In this document: positions 12,201-22,500 of the stretch, in pieces
Numbering within the stretch: position 1 is the stretch's first letter
Layout of the letters: each line of letters opens with the position of its first letter
Assembly (NCBI RefSeq): GCF_963576615.1
Contig: NC_088708.1
Span: 2,232,001 to 2,296,000 of the forward strand
DNA: 64,000 nt
Reading direction: 5' to 3'
Source: Watersipora subatra
Lineage: Eukaryota > Bryozoa > Gymnolaemata > Cheilostomatida > Watersiporidae
The notes under the pieces: model-generated
Told to the model about the DNA's origin: nothing
Seen by the model: the letters and a program-made list of their open reading frames with translations, nothing else
Databases searched by the model: none
Position numbers and translations under genes: made by a program

Positions 12201-15200
12201 ATTTCATTTTCGTCATCAGTGTCTTCATTTGTGTCGTTCACTTGATCAGTCTAGAGGATGTCGTCTTCTGTTCCGTTGAGGTTGTTACTGATAGAACATT
12301 CATTGAAGGATTTTTCGATCATCGGCGCTTTTTGCTCATCGGCGCATCATCTTACGTTTGTTGACTGAAGACATTTTTGCGAGCAATAAGTGGAGTTAAA
12401 AACAGTTAAAATCGCTGCGATTGTCTTCCGTCTACCCAGTGTCCGTCCCCTCTCGTGTACATGGTATACGGTATAGCAGTGGCCTGATAATCGGTGCTGC
12501 TTCATAGAAACACATGGCCCCTCGTGGTATGTTGCGATTATAAGACGCAGGTGAAATGTAGGCTGATTTTCAAGTCAAAAAAGTGCGTCTTATAATTGAG
12601 TATATACCGTAGTCTATATATACATGTATATAAATATAAGTGTTTGTCTGTCGTCTATTTGTTTTTATATATGTATATACTAGCTGTGCTTCCCAGCGTT
12701 GCCCGGGTATTAAAAATCAGCTTATAAACAATGAGAAGTGATGAGATTTGCTTACCACTTGCTGGCAGGCAACTCACCAGCAAGTGGCAGGCCCTAGCCA
12801 AGTGGCCTGGCACATTGCCAATGGAAAATTCCGCTAACCTAGTTAGTAAGCTTCAAATGCCGGTAGGCAATGACACTGTGTCAGCATTGTTGCCCAGCTA
12901 GGCTATTCTAATAATAGCTATAGCCGAAATGCAGACAGACACACGACACACAAACATACTTTGAGAAATATATATATAAGATATAAGAATATAAGAATAA
13001 GATATATCATGCTCATGATATCATGATATCATACTCATGCTACTGACAGTACTGTTTCGGCTATTGAAGCCTCATCAGTGCAGCTCAGAGCTCAGGCAAG
13101 GGACACAAATCCCATTACCAATGAGGGTTGACTTCCTGCTATGAAACTATTAAGTTGCCTCACAGACTTTAAGAAAGTCAATGTGCTGACACCAGAGTGC
13201 TCAAATCACAGAAGTGATGAGCTTTGCACAAAAGCTAATAGTGTCACACATCTCACAGAGTGCTCAACCAAACCGAAGAGAGGGAGCATATATACATGTA
13301 TATACATGTATATATAAATCTCGGTGTTTGTCTGTCATTCGTGTGTCCGGTTATAGCAATTAAAATCTAGGAACAAAAAATCTGCTTCGAACAAGAATTG
13401 AACTTGGAACCACCAGTGCTGCAGACAGGTGAGCTAACCAATACACTATGCTGTCCTTGTAATCGTGTAATTAAAATAATTGAGCACATACTTGGGCAGC
13501 ATTTTTGAAAATACTATTGGTTACTGCTAGCACGCTTGATGATCATGATTGTGTGAGAGATCATGACGGGTAACAATTATAAGCACTAGCTGGCTTCAGA
13601 CTGACGAACACAGCTCTTACTGTAGCAAAGATTTAGACTAACTTAAGTCACTCAAATTCATTGGGTAGAGAAACTTAGCCAATGGCAACTACGTTACCTG
13701 CCACTGTTTATAAGCTTGTTTTTATTTCCCGTGCAACGCCGGACATTCGGCTAGTACTATATGTAGTATTTATCACGAGAAAAAAAGCAGAAGTTATGCA
13801 GCGAAAAGAACCTGAAATAAGTGAAAGAGGAGAGGCTGGCTGTGATAATTGAAAATAGAATATAAAGAATATCAAAAATTAAAACAAAATAAATATCAAT
13901 ATGTTAAGGTCCAAACACACAAGGCGATTTTGTCATGAGAAGGGCGGAGATATCGCTGGCGTGTGCCTAAACGCACTTGAGTGATTCACCAGGAAGCGAT
14001 ATAGTGAGCGCACACACAAACTGCCAATAAAATTCCGTATCATTAGTCTTCGGAGTTGTTAATAAATTTAAGTCAATATGGTGCCATCTAGGCAACGACG
14101 TAACAACTTCCGCTTTTGTTAATCTCACTTTCACGGATTGTACACTACAAGAAGACATAAGGAAAAACGATTCTTGTATTTTTAATAGTAATATTTTACA
14201 ATTTTTATATATAGTTTACTTTATTGTAGTTTTTTATATTTAATATATTGAATATTAATCCTTCTCAAGATAGTCAACCTGCGCAACGATTGACTCCAAA
14301 TGTTGGTTTTCAACTGGGTTTTTTGTAATTTTTGTGTGTTACGCTGTGCAGGACTGGGAGTGCTTTTATTAAATTTATGAACAATTCAGTGTTTGTTCTC
14401 ATGATGTTTCAATCATAACAAAATAGCAAAATGTTGATGCTGTACGTTGGTGAACATCGATAAGAAATATTTACCCGCCATAAAATTGCATTCTGTGAAA
14501 AACCAACCAATCGAAATGCATCTCGCTAGCAATAAAGTTGTGATAGAGAATGTCTAGCGTTATCGCTTTGCATAGGCTCGCTGAACGAGTTCTAGCGCAG
14601 ATTAGCGCCACGCAGCGCGATATCATGCTAAATATCACCTACTGTGTTTTCACCTTTACATTATTGTAAAGTTCATGTAGTTTAATCTAGACTAGCTTTA
14701 TATCTTGATCAAGGCTACTTATGCATCAACCATATTCTATAATTGATGGTTGATTTCCCAAGCTGCACATACATGTACATGTGCTTGTCTATAATGTGAA
14801 AGCAAAGTGACAGAAAAATATTTTGTTTATTATTTGTTTAGTTTCTTCCAAATTACTGTGATTTTTACATTTATTTCCTATAGTAGTTCTGTAGTTCTAT
14901 TGCTATGTGAAGTTACCTGGGATATTTATCATGATCGTACAGCTGTGGAACAAATTAAATGCAATATATTCTTATGGGAATATTTTTTCAACATCCGATG
15001 ATTTTGACATACAAATAGAATCTTGAAGTGAATGAACTTAAGCATGTCGAGGTTTGACTGTATCATGTTTGTTGTTTAGTCATTGATCTCATGGAACTAC
15101 TGTCTTTAGTATAACTACAACAAAATATATGGCGCTTGTCCGCTGATCTGTCCTGTCACCTGTCTTTCTTGAACATAGTCTATGTAGCCTTAGTCATCCG

Positions 15201-18200
15201 TCTTCCTTGAACATAGTCTATAGTCTATGTAGCCTTAGTCATCTGTCTTCCTTGAACATAGTCTATGTAGCCTTAGTCATCCGTCTTCCTTGAACATAGT
15301 CTATGTATCCTTAGTGTAATGCTGGTCTTACTAATATGTGCCTAGTCAGCTATATGTTGTCCATACTTAAGCCTTCAACTGTCAAGATATCACACTTAAT
15401 ATTCACCAGGCTTCATTCCAATTATGCTATTTTGTATTTGATCATATATACCAGCCTTCATATTCCATAGACATACTGTCTCTGATCATGTTTATTTGCC
15501 TTCATCACATCTGTACTGTACTGTATTGTATTGGCTAATATACACTAGCCGAGAGTCTCACAAGTAGCACACGAATCTTCTCTGTATTGATGAGTCTTAT
15601 TGCTTTCATTCGGTTACAGACAACACATGGCTGAGCAGGGTTGATGAAACTGGGGCATATCTGATAGATAGAAATGGCCTTTACGCCGCGCCTATAATAA
15701 ACTACCTTCGACATGGCCAGCTCATATTAGATGACTCCATCAATCCTGCGGGTGTGTTAGAGGAAGCCAAGTTTTTTGGCATAACTTCCATCCTACCTCA
15801 GCTCGAACAGCTAGTTCAAGTGAGCTGCTTGAATGAGCCAATCAGGTCTTATTTATTGCATTTCTTAGCTGGAACTAGTTAGTCGCACTAGATTATACTG
15901 TCGTGCATCACGCAAGTACAACTAAAGGATCAGTTGTTTCTTTATGTATATGTATGTCCATTTTTATTATTTTCCTCAAGTTCCAAAAGAGCGTTGGAAG
16001 CATAAGGTATATGGTAGTGCATGGAAACATAAGGTATATGGTAGCGTATGGAAACATAAGGTATATGGTAGCGTATGGAAACATAAGGTATATGGTAGCG
16101 CATGGAAACACAAGGTATATGGTAGCGTATGGAAACATAAGGTATATGGTAGCGCATGGAATCATAAGGTATATGGTAGCGTATGGAAACACAAGGTATA
16201 TAGTAGCGCATGGAAACACAAGGTATATGGTAGCGTATGGAAACACAAGGTATATAGTAGCGCATGGAAACACAAGGTATATGGTAGCGTATGGAAACAC
16301 AAGGTATATGGTAGCGCATGGAAACATAGGGTGTATGGTAGTGTATGGAAACATAAGGTATATGTTAACGTTTGGAAACATAAGGTATATGATAGCGTAT
16401 GGAAACATAAGGTATATGGTAGCATATGGAAACGAGGTATATGGTAGCGTATGGAAACATAAGGTATATGATAGCGTATGGAAACACAAGGTATATGGTA
16501 GCGTATGGAAACATAAGGTATATGATAGCGTATGGAAACATAAGGTATATGGTAGCGTATGGAAACATAAGGTATATGATAGCGTATGGAAACAAGGTAT
16601 ATGGTAGCATATGGAAACGAGGTATATGATAGCGTATGGAAACTTTTTTGTATAACTTGACATTTTAAAGATTTATAAATTTTGCTTTGCTCTGATTACG
16701 TTTGTTCTCAAGTCTTTGTTTTTCACCAGATGAATGTTAAGCCAACAGATTATACACCGATTAACCGGCAACAGATGTCTCTCTCACTCATGACCACTCC
16801 AGCCAGCTGTGAGCTGAGATGTCAGGTAAAGCCTGATGTCCACCTTCAACAGTATTACCCATTCCTTGTCACCCTTCTTACAGCATCCTTATTATTATCA
16901 TTCCTTGTAATGTTCTTATTCTTATCTCTCCGTATTCTATTCTTATACCTACTTATAGTATTCTTAACTCTCCGTATACTATCCTTATTCTTATCTCAGT
17001 TACGACTGTAGATTATCTCCCCTGTAGATTATCTCCCCTGGCATCATTAATTCACTCTCTTTTCATTTTATTCATTCACCACTAACTTTTCTTCTCTTAA
17101 CCATTTTCTACTCTTTTTCTCAAAAAGGTTCATCAATTTGTTTCCTACTTTTTCCTGATCCGTAGTTGTTTTCTGTGCTTGTCAAAATTTTATCTTCACT
17201 TATCCGGCAGTTTCGACGGGCCCGCTTTTTTTCTAGGGACTCAATTTTTCTGGGGCTGACTTGTCCAAGTTGGATTTGCGGTTTGTCAACTTTAAATGCG
17301 CCAACTTGGTCAATACGAATTTGGCTGGAGCCAATCTTTCCAATGCCAACTTTGAGCGGGCTGAGATGAGCAACTCTATATTAGACGTGAGTCAAATTAC
17401 CTCTTTCAACATTTACTATATATGTCTACGTGGACTGATGAAAGGTGCTGTTATTTCCTGAAGCTGCCTACCTATAGCTGCTATTAGGTATTATTGCAAT
17501 TTTTTTGAGAATTATCTTATTGCAGGGAGCCAACATGATGGGAGCAAAGCTTCTTTGTGCCCAGTTAGAAGGAGCCTCAATGAAGGGGTGTAATTTTGAA
17601 GATCCAGCGGGTAGCAGAGCAAATATGGAAGGTATAGCTGGATTGTTTCCTTTTATCATTAGTAGCTATATGTTTTTTATCTTTAGTAGTTACTTTTCAT
17701 TAGATAGTCGTCTTCTCTTCCATATTGCTCAATAGTTTCCGGCAGCTGCCCTACTTATCTCTACTTATCTCTACTTTCATTCTTAATTTATCGCTACAAA
17801 TGTCTGTGTATGCATCTTGTGAATGACGATGAATGAAATTCAGCCTAGACACTGGCACGAGTCAGACAAACTAACTAGATTTGATTTAGCTGATATTGAT
17901 GTGAAATCAAGCTTCTATCAACAATCGATTGTGGCAAATACAAAATGGTTGATTGACAGTAAAGATTTGCACTGTCAAAGGTTTTATTCCTTAGGTTGAC
18001 GTTTGGTTAATTTATAAGTTGGCAAAACTTAGTAAAATTTATCACGTGTCCCAAAACCTTCCATTACCAGTGTAAGTTGGGAATTGTCATACCATTGTAT
18101 ACACAACCCACAGATTGCGATGGCCGCTTCATTGTTTGGTTTAGTCTTTCTCAATGTTACAGCTGCATTTGTAAACCAGCATAAAAGAGTTATTTTTAGT

Positions 18201-18972
18201 ACATGATAATAAATGAGTTCAACTCTGTGTATCTGCCAAAAGGCAGCCCTAAACTAAAACTAAACCACAAAAGTACTCACGAGCCTAGTCAATGCTGACC
18301 ATTAATTTTTGTTGTGTGTAGTTTATTCTATGAAACTAAATTGTCACATGAACTTCATTTTGTATAATTTATATAATTGGAGATTTAGTCCACGCACTTC
18401 AAATTGCACAGGCCTGTCTTAGGTACAGGAGGAAAAAATCTGTTGGCAACAGACACACCGTTACTTCATAATATATCTATAATAATTAAACATCACTTCA
18501 TAATATATCTATGATAATTAAACGTCACTTCATAATATATCTATGATAATTAAAACATCACTTCATAATATATCTATGATAATTAAAACATCACTTCATA
18601 ATATATCTATGATAATTGAACAGGTTTGTTGAGCCTAAAAAAATGATTTTCGGCGCTTGATTGCTTTAGGATTGTGTGACGGGACGCGTTTAAACCTATA
18701 TCTTATTCCATATCTATTCAGGTGCTAATCTTAAACATGTCAACTTAGAGGGAAGTCACATGGCAGGAGTTAACCTTAGGGTCGCTACGCTAAAGAACAG
18801 TAAGCTGCGCAATTGCGACCTCAGAGGAGCGGTGCTCGCGGGTGCAGACTTAGAAAATTGTGACCTCACAGGATGCGACCTTCAAGAAGCTAATCTGAGA
18901 GGTGCCAACTTAGAGGGGGCAGCCTTTGCCATGATGCTCAATGCTCTGCACATGTCACAGACATTACGATGA
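6279..18972 (+). CDS. KCTD9: KCTD9-like BTB/POZ and pentapeptide-repeat protein, complete, nine exons
   Basis: Exons 6279-6347, 6579-6706, 6813-6862, 6979-7104, 15620-15819, 16730-16825, 17237-17386, 17526-17631 and 18722-18972 join with consistent phases into 391 residues. Human KCTD9 is 389. Order: an N-terminal ubiquitin-like KHA region (1-85, VFKNGDHTV... LFNNHGALIRD), a BTB/T1 domain (about 88-190, ITLNIGGYRVTTT... KEPGSMLARMF... NYLRHGQL... GVLEEAKFFGI), a linker with PASCELRCQ, and pentapeptide repeats A(D/N)LxN from about 224 to 380 (FSGADLSKLDLR... LAGADLENCDLTGCDL). It ends HMSQTLR, like the vertebrate HMSQSVR. Family knowledge: KCTD proteins act as oligomeric adaptors for cullin-3 ubiquitin ligases; the pentapeptide part folds as a right-handed beta helix. 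Intron 4 is 8.5 kb and full of mobile elements. The GPCR gene follows tail-to-tail 565 bp downstream. Confidence 0.95.
7250..8057. mobile_element. foldback-type element with ~154-bp inverted arms
   Basis: The arms 7250-7403 and 7903-8057 are inverted copies (outer end AAAGGTTGATTTGCAACAAA) with modest divergence, around a ~500-bp unrelated centre. It lies in KCTD9 intron 4. No coding capacity was seen, and no clear target-site duplication could be read at the flanks. It is most likely a non-autonomous DNA element of unknown superfamily. Confidence 0.75.
8146..8690. repeat. minisatellite, 30-31-bp unit, ~18 copies
   Basis: Units of the form CTCACTACTGTGTAGTTATG plus AGTCTTTTCTC repeat with small variation. 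The array directly follows the foldback element in KCTD9 intron 4. It contains no gene. Confidence 0.95.
8691..9169. other. intron 4 sequence, nothing recognised
   Basis: Unique AT-rich intronic DNA between the 31-bp minisatellite and the LINE remnant. No exon or repeat was seen. Confidence 0.5.
9170..9610 (-). mobile_element. LINE reverse-transcriptase remnant
   Basis: The minus strand gives two RT-like blocks in the expected order and spacing. Around 9600-9492 it reads GSQLGVWPHGFKHNRDAVEF, comparable to the QxGFRxGRSTxDAIF block. Around 9290-9172 it reads KGSILSLLLFIMYYDLV followed by LLTRILAHAD, comparable to QGSxLSPLLF and the YADD region. Stops separate them. The T-rich stretch up to about 11250 may be more of the same decayed element, but no further domain was identified. 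Confidence 0.55.
9611..11578. other. intron 4 sequence, T-rich, no gene
   Basis: The plus strand has several 60-135-residue open frames, but they are rich in F, L, S and I and reflect T-rich composition. On the minus strand this could be further LINE debris. No exon with KCTD9 similarity or other domain was seen. Confidence 0.5.
11582..12609 (-). mobile_element. pogo/Tigger-type DNA element with TIRs and transposase C-terminal remnant
   Basis: The ends form inverted repeats (CGTATATACTCAATTATAGG at the left; the same reversed at 12585-12609), flanked on both sides by TA. On the minus strand at about 12370-12121 a C-terminal transposase segment reads SFNECSISNNLNGTEDDIL, a stop, then TDQVNDTNEDTDDENEIYDD and a tail LTEEQAKKRLENSF. 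The ISNxLxGTEDD block is typical of pogo/Tigger transposases. Only the tail is left, so this is an internally deleted, non-autonomous copy inside KCTD9 intron 4. Confidence 0.75.
12679..13755. mobile_element. composite element: two head-out copies of the ACTAGC/CCCGG repeat around a ribozyme-bearing core
   Basis: The left end (ACTAGCTGTGCTTCCCAGCG, then TTGCCCGGGTATTAAAAA and CAGCTTATAAACA) is mirrored by the right end in reverse, giving about 55-bp terminal inverted repeats. Each half ends inward with a CTTTGAGAAATATAT or GTTTGTCTGTC tail next to microsatellite. The right half contains a reversed tRNA-like segment (about 13380-13470). The ~320-bp centre holds a hammerhead ribozyme core on the minus strand. 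It lies in KCTD9 intron 4. Family assignment is open: two SINE-like insertions tail to tail, or one large inverted element. Confidence 0.65.
13039..13084 (-). ncRNA. hammerhead ribozyme motif (type I-like, tiny stem III)
   Basis: Read on the minus strand the core is complete. CTGATGA is at 13078-13072, and stem II GGCT/AGCC encloses the 5-nt loop TCAAT (13071-13059). GAAAC follows at 13058-13054. Stem III is the self-complementary ACAGTACTGT (13055-13046), and the predicted cleavage site is after GTC (C at 13045). Stem I pairs GCTGC (13084-13080) with GTAGC (13043-13039), with one A-A mismatch next to the core. Known family: small type I hammerheads like this occur in Penelope-like retroelements and in retrozymes of animals. 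Self-cleavage is inferred, not shown. Confidence 0.75.
13756..15159. other. intron 4 sequence with a transposon end near 14.93-15.06 kb
   Basis: No exon was found. Around 14925-15061 the sequence ends in a ...CATGTCGAGGTTTGACTGTA block. It resembles the CTCGTA/GTCGAGGTT-type ends seen at 300-424 and 31190-31275, and is probably another decayed pogo/Tigger-like terminus. The rest is AT-rich unique sequence. Confidence 0.4.
15160..15312. repeat. short tandem repeat, ~42-50-bp unit, 3-4 copies
   Basis: The unit CTTCCTTGAACATAGTCTAT, followed by GTAGCCTTAGTCATCCGT, is repeated in KCTD9 intron 4, about 300 bp before exon 5. Confidence 0.85.
15997..16643. repeat. 27-bp minisatellite, ~24 copies, in KCTD9 intron 5
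   Basis: The unit GGAAACATAAGGTATATGGT plus AGCGTAT repeats nearly without interruption. Because 27 is a multiple of three and the unit has few stops, long open frames appear on both strands (234 codons on +, 251 on -). They simply repeat a nine-residue word such as YMVAYGNIR and are not evidence for genes. Confidence 0.95.
18463..18618. repeat. 31-33-bp tandem repeat, 5 copies
   Basis: The unit ACTTCATAATATATCTATGA plus TAATTAAAAC repeats in KCTD9 intron 8, ending about 100 bp before the last exon. Confidence 0.9.
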
Positions 18973-19537
18973 AGATTTGATATCGGTGGCTCAAGCATGA
19001 TCATGATGGTGCTCAGCGGCTAGTAAGTGATTTAGGTATGGCTTCTTAGCTGAACAGACTCGCTTTATACACAGCTTCTCTTTCGTATACTTTTGTAATA
19101 CTTTTTTACCTTAAATTATTTTTTCTCACTTATTTTAACAGTTGTTGTATTATCCCATTATTTCATTCTTTAGTTTCGTTGCACAGATGATGGTGTTACA
19201 ATTAAAAACAGCTAGCCCTATCATTATTATACGTATACTTTGGACACAATTAGAAAACGAAAGCTTGAAGTGACAATTAGCAAAATGAAAGCTGCGCCAA
19301 GCAAATGAAGAAAATATATAACGATATGCTAAGGTTTTGCACAGTTACAAACATGTTTACAAAATAGTGTACTGGCTATTCAACGGTGTTTGTTTTTTTA
19401 GTAAATGCCATGCTTTCCTTTGATGTTTTCACACAACCTTAACATAGTATTTAAGACTGAGGATATTCAACTTTTAGAAGTGCGGATACGGGGCTGAGTT
19501 GGTGCACGAGTTATACATTTTCCTTCTTAAGTAGCTC
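18973..19537. other. short convergent intergenic region between KCTD9 and the GPCR
   Basis: It holds both 3' UTRs. An ATTAAA at about 19200 on the plus strand could serve as a KCTD9 polyadenylation signal. No canonical AATAAA was identified for either gene. Confidence 0.4.
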
Positions 19538-22500
19538 TCAGTTTGATGCGTGCCGCCAGCAAAATTGTCTCTTCATGCGGGCCAACTTTCGAAAGTCTCT
19601 GTAACATTCAGAAGTACATGCTAGGTCTTAACAAGCATTCTTTTTCTGTAGGTCTCAATAAATCCAGGCACATAATGATGGTGAAGCATTCTATCATTGA
19701 GTTCAACTTAATTTACATCCTTTTACTAACACAGACTTTTGCAGTGCTGCCAGATTATGCATGCACTGTAAATGTTCTCATTAACAACAATTTTAGCTGT
19801 GTAGCGGGAGAGATAGCTCACCTATCCATGATCAAGTACGTTATCGGAGAGGATAGGATACAAATGTATGTGCATATGTTGAAGACCATGTCCACAACCT
19901 CAAATACTGCTGGTTTCTCATTGATTCTCTTTGTCTTTGCTTCGGATACATCATACATCTTTTTGGACCAGTAGGGCAGCCACAGCAACCTATATTCATA
20001 AACATATGAATGAGAGCAGCCTGAAGCGGTGCCAACTTTGCCAATAGCTAAGTAATATCGCTGGGGTGTTGAACTACATCAGTAATAAGTGGTGAGGATA
20101 CAATTCGATACATTCAGTCATTCAATGCACCATGTCGGATGCAGAGGACTATGTCTTACCCAAATATGATGACCATGATCATCATTATGACTGTAATTCT
20201 CCTCGCCGTTTTCTTTATTTTAAAGTGCTGGTCGGACAGTTGACTCGAGTCACTCACAGGTTTTCGTATCCACAGGCTAAAACGGTAAAGAGAGTTTGTC
20301 ACATGGTGTAGCAACGTGTCACATGTCACACGTTGCTACAATACACAGATGTGTATTGTAGCAAAGCCATAAGGTAACTGAATAATGCTTTTATAAATAC
20401 TGTGATTGTAGAGTCGTGACTCTCTAATGAAATCTTCTTACAAATCAGATTTTTTTGCACAATAGCTCACCTTTTCAAAGAGCAGGTGAAAAATGTGCTT
20501 TTCTAATTCCGTTGCATAATTACCTGTTGTAAGATTGACAGGCTAACTTTCCTCACTTTAGAAATTGAACAATTTTATTTTAATTGCCAAATTTCGATAG
20601 GAGACAACTCAGACTTTAGTATTAACCGTGGTAATGTCAGTGCAATATACAATTTAGAAGCCGAGATTTGACATTGGGATTTAGCTGTCACCTACGGCTT
20701 ATAACCACCTTTTCATCATGCACTTTCATGTGTAGGAAGGACACATCAGAATCATGAGTAAGTACTATATATATAACTAGCTTTGCTACCCGGCGTTGCC
20801 CAGGTATTAAAAATCAGCTTATAAACAATGAAGGTAATGAGAGTTGCCTGGCACTCGCTATTAGCCTGGCACATTGCCAATGGATAATTTGAGTAAGCTT
20901 ACTAATGAGAGCTACTCCTTTCCGTGACGTTAAGCCATCACTTTGCGTAGTGACCGAAAGCGGTAGCGTATTTGCTCCCAAATAGCGACATATATTGCCT
21001 GGCGTAATTATCAAGCTCATGTGGCTCAATTGGTAAGGCAGTCGGACTGGTAAGCGAGAGGTTCTGAGATCAAATCCTCTGCAATACAGATTCTTTATTC
21101 CAAGATGTTAATAGTTATAGCTGGACATATACAACGACGACAAACTTTGAGAAATCAATATAGACTAGCTGTGCTACCCGGTGTTGGCTGTGTTTTAAAA
21201 TTCAGCTTATAAACAATGAGAGTTGCCTGCCACTAGTTATTAGCCTGAAACACTGCGATTGGATAATTTGAGTAAGCTAACTAATAAGAGCTACCGCTTC
21301 TCATGACACTCCGTCATAACGGAAAGCGGTAGCATATTTGCTCCCATATACCAACATACATCGCTCAAGGGACCTATTAAGCTCGTGTGGCTGAATTGGT
21401 AAGGCGTCGGACTGGTGAATGGGAGGGTCGGAGATCAAATCTTTGGTGGTACGGGTTCTTTATTCCAAGATTTTGATGGTCATATACAACGACGAACGAA
21501 TATACAAACTTTGAGAAATAGATATAGGTATGAATATTGTGTTATACATACTGATGACTAATACTAATGTAACAGAAGCCGAAGATGCTCTGAGGAATGA
21601 TGTACATGAGTATAAAAAATACAATGTCCGAGGTGTGCTTATTTGGCTTGCAGGCAGAAAACATGTCAAGATCTTGACAGTGTCCGTCAACAGTTTTCAC
21701 CCCGGGTACCAACTCCCCCGTCTCATCATAATAGGCCAGGTCTGGCACAAACAATAGCTCCTACAAAAGCGTGTTATTTTGTAATATGCTCTAATATTTG
21801 TGATTCAACCAGTGATTCATAGAACTAATTTGCTCAAAATAAGTCACACATACTTCCCTTACTTTTTTTGACTTTCAACTTTGTGTAATCAGGTTACCAA
21901 GTTTTAAAAGATGAGTGAAAAACACGAGCTGTTGACAAGAAACATAAGAGAGTGTTATTCCTCATTCTAGGACCTATTTGGTCTATAGTGATCTACCAGA
22001 AAAACATCTGAGACAAGAGCAGCTCAACAATTCTAGTATACCACCAAGATTATCAGTAGCAGCAGATTGGTAACGTTTTGAGTAAGTTTTCTCAGTGAAC
22101 TTACGCTCTGGAAAGAGTTCTCAGTGAAAATACGCTTTGGAAAGAGTTCTCAGTGAACTTACGCTTTGGAAAGAGTTCGCAGTGAACTTACGCTCTTGAA
22201 AAGCTTGATGTACTCATCAGAGCCGGACTCCAGAATAGCAGAGAGATCATTTGCAGAGAGCGATAGTCGCACTGTGTAGGCATCTCCGATGGCTACTAGA
22301 AGTCCAATCATCCATATAACTACCATACTGCAAGCTGATATAGCTTTCTTCTTTTCCTTTAGCTTGTAGTGAAATAGTGGATGGCAGATTGCTAAATATC
22401 TAAAAAACAATTAGAATCTTATATGCATAAAGTATTTCTGCTGCTGACACACATGTGATAAGTGCAATTTTTCCTTCCTGCTGTAAGAAGTTAGAATGAG

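Noticed and set aside
15903..16663. Long open frames on both strands (234 and 251 codons) made of nine-residue repeats
   Set aside because: They are the translation of a 27-bp minisatellite in KCTD9 intron 5. A period divisible by three with no stop in the unit keeps several frames open by chance.
19543..19974. 143-codon plus-strand frame
   Set aside because: It is the antisense of the last two GPCR exons and the intron between them; the minus strand explains the sequence far better (TM7 and the tail after it).
21014..21085. Possible tRNA gene
   Set aside because: A- and B-box-like words are present, but no cloverleaf with acceptor stem can be drawn, and the segment recurs inside a dispersed repeat.
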